Position numbers and translations under genes: made by a program
The notes under the pieces: model-generated
The model's input: only the letters and a program-made list of their open reading frames with translations
What the model was told of the DNA's origin: nothing
Databases searched by the model: none
Part shown: piece by piece, positions 15,680 to 22,240 of the stretch
Layout of the letters: each line of letters opens with the position of its first letter
Numbering within the stretch: position 1 is the stretch's first letter
Source of the DNA: Rhodobacteraceae bacterium UBA6213
GTDB lineage: Bacteria > Pseudomonadota > Alphaproteobacteria > Rhodobacterales > Rhodobacteraceae
DNA: 64,000 nucleotides
Reading direction: 5' to 3'
NCBI GenBank assembly: GCA_002421605.1
Contig: DISJ01000017.1
Location: forward strand, 161,955-225,954

Positions 15680-18600
15680 TTGGATATCGAGACATTTCTC
15701 AGCCGCTGGAAAAACTCGGGCGGAAGCGAGCGCGCGAACTTTCAGCAGTTCGCCGGTGAGCTCACCCGGCTTTTGGGTGTTCCCGAGCCCAAACCGGCGA
15801 CGGCCGATGCTCAGGCAGACGACTATCGCTTCGAGCGGCCGGTCTCGTTCGTGCATACCAGCGCCCAGGCGCGTGGTTTCATCGACCTCTACCGGCGCGG
15901 TTCCTTCGTCATGGAGGCCAAGCAAGGCGTCGGGGCCGCGGCTCAAGAAGACCAGCTGATGCTTCTGCCTGATCTGCCCGCCCCTGCGCGGCAGGGGCAC
16001 GGCGTGCGCGGCTCCCGGCGCTGGGACTTTACGATGCTCAGCGCCCGTAACCAGGCAGACGGATACGCGCGCGCGATCTCGCGCACCGACGGCTGGCCAC
16101 CCTTCCTGCTGGTTGTCGACGTCGGCCATGTGATCGAGGTCTACGCCGATTTCTCGGGCCACGGCCAAGGCTACACGCAGTTCCCCGATGGCACCCGTTA
16201 CCGGATCGCCCTGGATGACCTTCGCGATGAAAAGGTGCGCGAGCGTCTGCGCCTGATCTGGACAGACCCGCAGGCGCTTGATCCCGCTAAGGTAAGCGCC
16301 CGCGTCACCCGCGAGGTCGCCGATCGTCTGGCCGCGCTGGGGCGCTCGTTCGAGGGTCAGGGGCACGACCCGCAAACCGTGGCGCGGTTTCTGATGCGCT
16401 GCCTGTTCACGATGTTTGCCGAAGACGTCGAGCTGATCCCGCGCGCCTCGTTCACCGATCTTCTGAAGAAGATGCGCGGGCACCCCGAACATGCCGCCCC
16501 GATGCTCAAGGCCCTCTGGGAGACGATGAACACCGGTGGCTTTTCGACGGTGTTGACCACCGATCTGAAGCGATTCAACGGCGGGCTTTTCAAGGATGCC
16601 GAGGCGCTGTCGCTTGCTGAAATCCAGCTGTCGCTGCTGATCGAGGCCGCCAGCCGCGACTGGCGCGAAGTCGAACCGGCCATCTTCGGAACGCTGCTTG
16701 AACGCGCGCTCGACAAGAAGCAGCGCCACAAGCTCGGCGCGCATTACACCCCGCGTGCCTATGTCGAGCGGCTCGTCACCCCGACCATTATGGAACCGCT
16801 CCGGGCAGACTGGCGCGATGTGCAGGCGGCGGCGCTGACGCTGGCCAAGCAGGGCAAACCCGACGAGGCACGCGCCGCGGTGCGCGCGTTTCACCGCCAG
16901 CTCTGCGAGATCCGCGTACTCGATCCGGCATGCGGCTCGGGAAATTTTCTCTATGTCGCGCTCGAATTGATGAAGCGGCTCGAAGGCGAAGTGACAGGCC
17001 TGCTTGCCGATCTGGGCGAAGATCAGGCGGCGCTGGGGCTGGCGGGCCATACGGTCGACCCGCATCAGTTTCTGGGCATCGAGCTGAACCCCTGGGCGGC
17101 CGCGGTAGCCGAACTGGTGCTCTGGATCGGCTACCTGCAATGGCACTTCCGCACCTATGGCAAGGCCAGCCCTGCCGAGCCCGTGCTGCGCGATTTCAAG
17201 AACATCGAAAACCGCGATGCCGTGCTGACCTGGTCCAGCCGCAAGGAACGCCGCGATGATCAGGGCCGCCCGGTTACCCGCTGGGACGGGGTGACAACCA
17301 TCACGCACCCGGTGACCGGCCAAGAGGTGCCCGACCCCGATGCCCGCGTTCCGTTGTGGGATTATCTGAAGCCCGCCCCCGCAAAATGGCCCGAGGCCGA
17401 TTTCATCGTCGGCAACCCGCCCTTCATCGGGGCAAGCCGGATGCGCGAGGCGCTTGGCGATGGTTATGCCGAGGCGCTCTGGAAGGCTTACCCCAAGATG
17501 CCGCAAAGCGCCGATTTCGTGATGTTCTGGTGGGAAAAGGCGGCGCTGGCGGCGCGCGGCTGGAAACCGGCCACCGACATTGCCCGCGCCAGGGGCACCC
17601 GGCGCTTTGGCTTCATCACCACCAATTCGCTGCGCCAGACCTTCAACCGCAAGGTGCTGGAGCCGCATCTGAGCGACCCAAAATCGCCTCTGTCGCTGGT
17701 TTTTGCCATCCCTGACCACCCTTGGGTGGATGCAGGCGACGGCGCTGCGGTGCGCATCGCCATGACGGTCGCGGCAGCGGGCAAAGAGCCCGGGCGACTG
17801 CTGACCATAACCGAGGAACGCAAGGGCGAACAAGAGGCCGAGGGTCGGCCGGTGGTGCTGTCGACCGAAAAAGGGAAGATCTTCGCCAACCTGCGGATCG
17901 GGGCGGATGTAGCCTCGGTGGTGCCTCTGCGGGCGAACGCCGGGCTTTCTTCGCCTGGGGTCAAACTGCATGGCGCAGGTTTCATCGTGACTCGGGCAGA
18001 GGCGCGTGCTTTGGGGCTTGGCACCGTGCCCGGCCTCGAAAATCACATCCGCGAATATCGGCACGGGCGCGATCTGACCGCCACCCCACGCGGCGTCATG
18101 CTGATTGATCTATTCGGGTTGACCGAGGCCGAGGTGCGGACGCTGTTTCCGGGCGTCTATCAACTGCTGGCAGATCGCGTCCGCCCAGAACGAGACGCAA
18201 AAGCGACGGCGTCTCCCGACAGTGCACAATATGCGAAGTTCTGGTGGCTGCACGGCAAACCGCGCCCCAACCTCCGTCCGGCGCTTCGCACCCTTCAGCG
18301 CTACATTGCGACCGTCGAAACGACGAAACACCGTCTTTTTCAATTCCTGGGCGCGCCGATCCTCCCCGACAATATGCTGATCGCAATCGCCGTTGACGAT
18401 GCCGCCGCTCTGGCGGTCTTGTCGTCGCGCTTTCACGGGCTTTGGGCGGTGACCACTGGGGGGCGGCTCGGATACGGAAATGACCCGCGCTACAACAAGT
18501 CGAAGTGTTTTGATCCCTTCCCCTTCCCCGACCCGACCGCGGCCCAGAAGACCCGCCTCCGCTCCCTCGGCGAGCAGCTTGACGCGCATCGCAAGGCGCA

Positions 18601-19159
18601 ACAGGCGGCGAATCCCAAGCTGACCCTGACCGGCATGTATAACGTGCTGGAAAAGCTGCGCGCCAAGGAGCGGATCGAAGGCAAGGACAAGGAAATCTAC
18701 GATCAGGGTCTGGTCAGCATCCTGAAGGAAATTCACGACCAGATCGATGCCGAGGTAGCCGCCGCCTATGGCTGGCCCGCCGATCTTACCGACGACGACA
18801 TCCTGCACCGGCTGGTCGCGCTTAACCGCCAACGCGCCGCCGAAGAAGCGCAGGGACTGGTCCGCTGGCTGCGCCCGGATTACCAGAACCCCTCGGGTCG
18901 CGGTGCCGCTGCCAAGGGCGTTCAGGCTGGCATGGACCTCGGCATTGCCGCCGCCTCGGCCAAGCTGCCCTGGCCCAAGACCCTGCCCGAACAAATCGCC
19001 GCCGTGCGCGCCGCGTTGCAGGATCTTGGCGAGGCAAGCCCCGAGCAGGTGGCGCGGCAGTTCGCCCGGGCCCGCACCACCTTGGTTCTACCGCTATTGG
19101 AAAGCTTGACCGCGCTGGGGCAGGCAAACGTCGACAAAAGCGGGCGATTCACGATCTGA
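15680..19159 (+). CDS. MmeI-type single-chain restriction endonuclease / adenine methyltransferase (type IIG/IIL)
   Basis: 1159 residues from the TTG at 15680. This start is chosen because it begins at the family's usual first motif (DIETFLSRWKNSGGSERANF) and because the nuclease residues then fall at D69, E79 and K81 (GFIDLYRRGSF...MEAK), almost the same as the D-X9-E-X-K site of MmeI. The SAM-binding motif LDPACGSGNFLY is at about 414-425 and the N6-adenine motif NPPF at 579-582. The C-terminal half holds the target recognition region. One protein would both cut and protect DNA, modifying one strand of an asymmetric site. The GC content matches the host better than the two small genes upstream. 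Confidence 0.85.
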   Translation: MDIETFLSRWKNSGGSERANFQQFAGELTRLLGVPEPKPATADAQADDYRFERPVSFVHTSAQARGFIDLYRRGSFVMEAKQGVGAAAQEDQLMLLPDLPAPARQGHGVRGSRRWDFTMLSARNQADGYARAISRTDGWPPFLLVVDVGHVIEVYADFSGHGQGYTQFPDGTRYRIALDDLRDEKVRERLRLIWTDPQALDPAKVSARVTREVADRLAALGRSFEGQGHDPQTVARFLMRCLFTMFAEDVELIPRASFTDLLKKMRGHPEHAAPMLKALWETMNTGGFSTVLTTDLKRFNGGLFKDAEALSLAEIQLSLLIEAASRDWREVEPAIFGTLLERALDKKQRHKLGAHYTPRAYVERLVTPTIMEPLRADWRDVQAAALTLAKQGKPDEARAAVRAFHRQLCEIRVLDPACGSGNFLYVALELMKRLEGEVTGLLADLGEDQAALGLAGHTVDPHQFLGIELNPWAAAVAELVLWIGYLQWHFRTYGKASPAEPVLRDFKNIENRDAVLTWSSRKERRDDQGRPVTRWDGVTTITHPVTGQEVPDPDARVPLWDYLKPAPAKWPEADFIVGNPPFIGASRMREALGDGYAEALWKAYPKMPQSADFVMFWWEKAALAARGWKPATDIARARGTRRFGFITTNSLRQTFNRKVLEPHLSDPKSPLSLVFAIPDHPWVDAGDGAAVRIAMTVAAAGKEPGRLLTITEERKGEQEAEGRPVVLSTEKGKIFANLRIGADVASVVPLRANAGLSSPGVKLHGAGFIVTRAEARALGLGTVPGLENHIREYRHGRDLTATPRGVMLIDLFGLTEAEVRTLFPGVYQLLADRVRPERDAKATASPDSAQYAKFWWLHGKPRPNLRPALRTLQRYIATVETTKHRLFQFLGAPILPDNMLIAIAVDDAAALAVLSSRFHGLWAVTTGGRLGYGNDPRYNKSKCFDPFPFPDPTAAQKTRLRSLGEQLDAHRKAQQAANPKLTLTGMYNVLEKLRAKERIEGKDKEIYDQGLVSILKEIHDQIDAEVAAAYGWPADLTDDDILHRLVALNRQRAAEEAQGLVRWLRPDYQNPSGRGAAAKGVQAGMDLGIAAASAKLPWPKTLPEQIAAVRAALQDLGEASPEQVARQFARARTTLVLPLLESLTALGQANVDKSGRFTI

Positions 19160-19381
19160 TTTACGGGCGCCAGGCCAGGGCGCCAAGGCCACCGCTCTAC
19201 ATGCTTGGTGCGTGCCAACTGGTCTGCAACCCCGAGCGCTGTCAAATCCCGGGCTTGGGCGAAGGAACACCTCATCCAAGCAACCGACTGTCGCAATCTC
19301 GCCGCTTGAGCTAATCCGCCGCACTTGCATCCGGCGATGCCCCGCAACTATAACGGGAACTGGACTGGAAAACTCGTCTAT
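19160..19381. other. Intergenic region between restriction gene and hemerythrin
   Basis: About 220 bases with no gene seen. A GGCGCC-7 bases-GGCGCC dyad at about 19166-19185 may end the restriction gene transcript. The rest is featureless until the hemerythrin promoter. Confidence 0.35.
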
Positions 19382-19410
19382 TTCAACTATATCTTGCCTA
19401 AGGTTACAAT
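19382..19410 (+). promoter_or_regulatory. Putative sigma70-type promoter of hemerythrin gene 1
   Basis: TTCAAC (19382-19387), a 17-base spacer and TACAAT (19405-19410) lie 28 bases before the ATG. Spacing is ideal and the hexamers are near consensus; the region is unusually AT-rich for this genome. Confidence 0.5.
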
Positions 19411-19437
19411 TTGGTGCCGCATGGAAAGGTCAATGAA

Positions 19438-19827
19438 ATGAAGTGGACCAAGGCCTACGCTACCGGGAACGACGAAGTTGATGAGCAGCACAAAACGCTA
19501 TTCCTGATGTCCGATCAGTACCGCGAAGCACTGGAAGCTGGTCAGGGCGAAAGCACATATGACGTTTTCCTCGAGTTCCTGAGCACCTATTCCAAGTCCC
19601 ACTTTTCTTTTGAAGAAGAATGCATGCTTGCGCACGTTTGCCCGGTCGCAGCTCTAAACAAGACGGAGCATTGTGCCTTCACAAAGGCTGTCGACAAGGA
19701 AGTGGAGAGGTTTCGTCGCGATGGATTTGACCGGTCGGTAGCTTCTAACTTGGTGAATGCAATTGACCGCTGGCTCGAAAGTCACATTGGCAGGGTGGAT
19801 GTGCAGTTGAAATCCGTCATGCCGTGA
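19438..19827 (+). CDS. Bacteriohemerythrin (copy 1)
   Basis: 129 residues from the ATG at 19438 with GAAAGGTCA upstream; the longer frame starting at TTG 19411 is less likely. This is a single four-helix hemerythrin domain. Iron ligands are visible in order: His in VDEQHKTLF, His-Glu in SHFSFEEECM, His in KTEHCAF, and His-Asp in SHIGRVDVQL. It binds O2 at a di-iron centre, for oxygen storage or sensing. It is about 80% identical by eye to the copy at 57399. Its stop codon may come from the prophage end that begins at 19825 (see findings). Confidence 0.9.
   Translation: MKWTKAYATGNDEVDEQHKTLFLMSDQYREALEAGQGESTYDVFLEFLSTYSKSHFSFEEECMLAHVCPVAALNKTEHCAFTKAVDKEVERFRRDGFDRSVASNLVNAIDRWLESHIGRVDVQLKSVMP
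19820..19824. other. Candidate prophage target-site duplication, right side (TGCCG)
   Basis: Mu-like phages duplicate 5 bp and have TG...CA ends. TGCCG at 19820-19824 is followed by TG (19825), and CA at 56959-56960 is followed by TGCCG (56961-56965). The chance of such a match in the 4.5 kb searched is not small, so this is only a candidate. Confidence 0.3.
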
Positions 19828-19867
19828 CCCGGCGGCGCAGGGCCGCGCGATACTGCAGCCCTTCGCC

Positions 19868-20227
19868 TCAGCCTTCTGTCCCGGCGTCGGGGTCCGGCCC
19901 CTCGCCGCAGCGATAAAGCGTCCATCTTGCGCGAAGCACCGCAGCATCCCGTGCCTTGGCGCAATGATCCTTTTCCCACCAGGCGAGCAGGCGGTTGATG
20001 ATCCGCTCGCGCCGCCGCCAGACCGCGACCTTCGGCGAGGAGTCGGCTTGGGCTTCGGTCATCCACGAAGGACGCGACCAGGTGCCCGCCTCGGCCGAGG
20101 TGGTAATCGAGGTCGATCCGCCGAAGATCAGCGCGTTGAGCGCCTCGGAAACCAGAGAAGCCAGCTTGAAACCGACCTCGTAAAGGACGTGCCCCAACTG
20201 CCGCAGCGGGTTCCGACGCGCCGTCAT
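19868..20227 (-). CDS. Hypothetical phage protein, last gene of the late operon
   Basis: 119 residues. No family recognised. The first 35 residues are helical (LRQLGHVLYEVGFKLASLVSEALNALIF) and amphipathic to hydrophobic, the middle is Ser/Thr-rich, and the C-terminal part is basic with several Trp and Arg. Its start overlaps the stop of the tail-fibre-assembly-like gene by 4 bases. It is the gene nearest the phage right end, where Mu keeps its DNA-modification gene, but it does not resemble Mom. Confidence 0.7.
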   Translation of the reverse strand: MTARRNPLRQLGHVLYEVGFKLASLVSEALNALIFGGSTSITTSAEAGTWSRPSWMTEAQADSSPKVAVWRRRERIINRLLAWWEKDHCAKARDAAVLRARWTLYRCGEGPDPDAGTEG

Positions 20228-20799
20228 GGGGCAATCCCCAAGGCTGCGGCCATTGCCAGCGCCTGCGCTTTGGCGGCATCGAGGACGGCCTGCACCGCCT
20301 CGGGGGTCTCGGCAGCGTCAATTGCATCGGACGTGGTGCGGCGCACCCCGGAAACGCTGCCAATCACCGCCCGGAACAGGTCCGCATTAGCGAGGATCAA
20401 CAGCGCAAGGTTGTCGCGGGTTTCGCCCGTGATAGCGCACTCGGCGTCGAGTAGCGCGATCTGCTCGACGGATGCCGTGCCAGCGAGCCATGCCCGTGCG
20501 GCGGCTTCCTTCGCATCCCACGACAAACGTTCATCAATGGGGGTGTCCGCTGTGAAGATGCCAGTGAGGTTGTCGATCCACGCCAGCATGGCGCGTTTGG
20601 CGCTGGCCTTGACATCTGCCAGCGTCGGCGCCACCGGCTCAGGCTCAGGCGCCTCGGTCAGCGCGAATCCTGCGTCATTTGACCAGCCAGCCTGCGCCGG
20701 AGATACCTGATCGCCGTTCGGAAGGCGGAACCAACCGCCTTCGCGGATGGTCTGGATCATGGTGCCGTTTTGTTTTAGTTCGAGCATGTTAATCACCAT
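20224..20799 (-). CDS. Putative tail fibre assembly/attachment protein
   Basis: 191 residues; the ATG at 20787 would remove 4 residues and is equally possible. The N-terminus is a short beta-type module (IREGGWFRLPNGDQVSPAQAG), followed by a Pro/Glu linker and an Ala-rich helical C-terminal half (about 70-191). Its position after the fibre and glycine-rich adhesin genes suggests a fibre chaperone or accessory protein, as in many siphophages. No catalytic motif is visible. Confidence 0.6.
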   Translation of the reverse strand: MVINMLELKQNGTMIQTIREGGWFRLPNGDQVSPAQAGWSNDAGFALTEAPEPEPVAPTLADVKASAKRAMLAWIDNLTGIFTADTPIDERLSWDAKEAAARAWLAGTASVEQIALLDAECAITGETRDNLALLILANADLFRAVIGSVSGVRRTTSDAIDAAETPEAVQAVLDAAKAQALAMAAALGIAP

Positions 20800-21422
20800 T
20801 CAATAAAGATTGATCCGGTCGTGCCGGGGCTGCCCGGCGAGGCAGAACTTCCACTTGGGTAGCCCGGATGAACGGCGTTTCCGCCCGCTCCACCGGCTGC
20901 ATAATTTGTCCCACCTGCCCCACCGGAGGCGCTGTTGTAATCGAAGTCTGATGCGGTCGTTCTGGTCTGCCCGACCGCACCTGCCGACCCTGTAAGTAAA
21001 GTATCGCCTACGGTAGCTGCTCCACCAGTCCCGGTGTTGCTGCCGCCGTTAGCGGATACAAGTGTAGTTGCACCGCGCTTCACTGTTGTTGGTGTGCCGG
21101 AGCCGCCGACATTACCTGCACCGAATGTTGATGTTGTGCCACCGACGCCACCGCCGCCGATGGTTATGGTGAGGGTTTCGCCGGGGGTAACTGCTAACGC
21201 ATTTTTTATAGCCTTCCCGCCGCCGCCCCCGCCATAACCACCATACGCATAATAAGTTTCGCTCTGGTATTTATATCCACCGCCGCGACCGCCAGCGCCG
21301 CCGCCTACGGCTTCGACGTAAATAGAAGTAACCCCGGCGGGCACAACAAAGCTACCCGCTGACGTCCAAGTCCCGTGCGGGATAGTGGGCGACACTATTG
21401 GCATGAAAGGAAAGGCACTCAT
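20793..21422 (-). CDS. Glycine-rich tail-tip adhesin-like protein
   Basis: 209 residues. After a short N-terminus comes a module starting GTWTSAGSFVVPAGVTSIYVEAVG, typical of phage glycine-rich proteins, and then repeated Gly-rich stretches (GGAGGRGGG, GGYGGGGGG, GGSGTPTT, GGAGGTN, GGAGGN) and a SSASPGSPG segment, ending in IFIEW. Such sequences can form polyglycine-II sandwiches, as in the Gp38 adhesins of T-even phages, where loops between Gly runs decide the receptor. It is likely receptor-binding and expected to vary between related phages. Confidence 0.65.
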   Translation of the reverse strand: MSAFPFMPIVSPTIPHGTWTSAGSFVVPAGVTSIYVEAVGGGAGGRGGGYKYQSETYYAYGGYGGGGGGKAIKNALAVTPGETLTITIGGGGVGGTTSTFGAGNVGGSGTPTTVKRGATTLVSANGGSNTGTGGAATVGDTLLTGSAGAVGQTRTTASDFDYNSASGGAGGTNYAAGGAGGNAVHPGYPSGSSASPGSPGTTGSIFIEW

Positions 21423-22240
21423 TGCAGCGCCCCCACGGATGCCCGCGTGAAGCCATTGTGCTTCTCGATGGTCACGAAGAAATCATCCCCGTTGACAGTG
21501 GTGAACGCATCGCCTGCGGTTTTCGTGAACCCGCTCAGGGTGATAGCCCCGGCGCTCGCGTTGTTGGTGATCTGAATGTGCATGGTGTAGTCACCAGCGA
21601 CCGAAGGCGCAGCCAAGGTGAAAGCGCCGCCATTCACGATCTTGCGGAAGTTTCCACCGGTCGGGCTTGGCGTGTAGGTGCCTGTGGTCTTGGTGCCATC
21701 ATTGACAGTGGTCGCTGTGAAGCCGCCTGCCAACGCCGCACCATTGATCGTATCGACCTCGAGCGCGCCAAAGACTTCAACTCCAGTGGCGGTGGTCCAG
21801 ATCCGGTTCACGTTGTCGTAGCGCAGGTAGGCGCCTCCGTCGGCGCTAAAGCTAGCGAGGACCTCGGTGCCTGCGGCATTGCGCAGCGTGATCAACCCGC
21901 TGTTAAGGTAAATCCCGGACCCGGTGAGCGTCGCTAGCGCCACCCCGGCGGAATCGCGCAACACCAGGCCCGAGGCCGAGAGTGCCTGCAGCACATCGCT
22001 GCGCAGCTCCCAGCGATTGTTTGTGGTGTCGAACTTGGCCAACGTCAGCCAAACGGTATTGGCGCCGTTGCGCATCTTCAGCAGGTTGTTCGCGCTGTCA
22101 GCCCAGAACTGGTAGGCATAGGTGGTGCCCGGCGCTGCGGCCCCGGCCGAGGCCGAGGCGAGGGCCTGAAACGCGGCATTGAGATCGGCGAGCGTTGCCG
22201 GGAAGGTCTGGTCCGCAATCACGAAGTCGTTCTGGCTCAT
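21419..22240 (-). CDS. Putative tail fibre / receptor-binding protein
   Basis: 273 residues. The N-terminal segment (DFVIADQTFPATLADLNAAFQALAS) resembles the attachment region of siphophage tail fibres. The middle is beta-rich with repeating short strands (LRDSAGVALATLTGSGIYLNSG, LRNAAGTEVLASFSADG), typical of trimeric beta-structure. The C-terminus ends in a compact beta domain. It overlaps the tail-tip protein gene and the glycine-rich gene by 4 bases each, as expected for a coupled host-recognition module. Confidence 0.7.
   Translation of the reverse strand: MSQNDFVIADQTFPATLADLNAAFQALASASAGAAAPGTTYAYQFWADSANNLLKMRNGANTVWLTLAKFDTTNNRWELRSDVLQALSASGLVLRDSAGVALATLTGSGIYLNSGLITLRNAAGTEVLASFSADGGAYLRYDNVNRIWTTATGVEVFGALEVDTINGAALAGGFTATTVNDGTKTTGTYTPSPTGGNFRKIVNGGAFTLAAPSVAGDYTMHIQITNNASAGAITLSGFTKTAGDAFTTVNGDDFFVTIEKHNGFTRASVGALQ

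Noticed and set aside
15371..18064. A very long minus-strand open frame (897 codons) opposite the restriction enzyme
   Set aside because: It is the shadow of the high-GC coding strand: low-complexity Arg/Gly/His composition, no family resemblance, and the plus strand carries clear enzyme motifs.
15680..19159. BREX PglX or DISARM methylase
   Set aside because: No other BREX or DISARM gene is nearby, and a D-X9-E-X-K nuclease motif sits at the N-terminus, as in MmeI.
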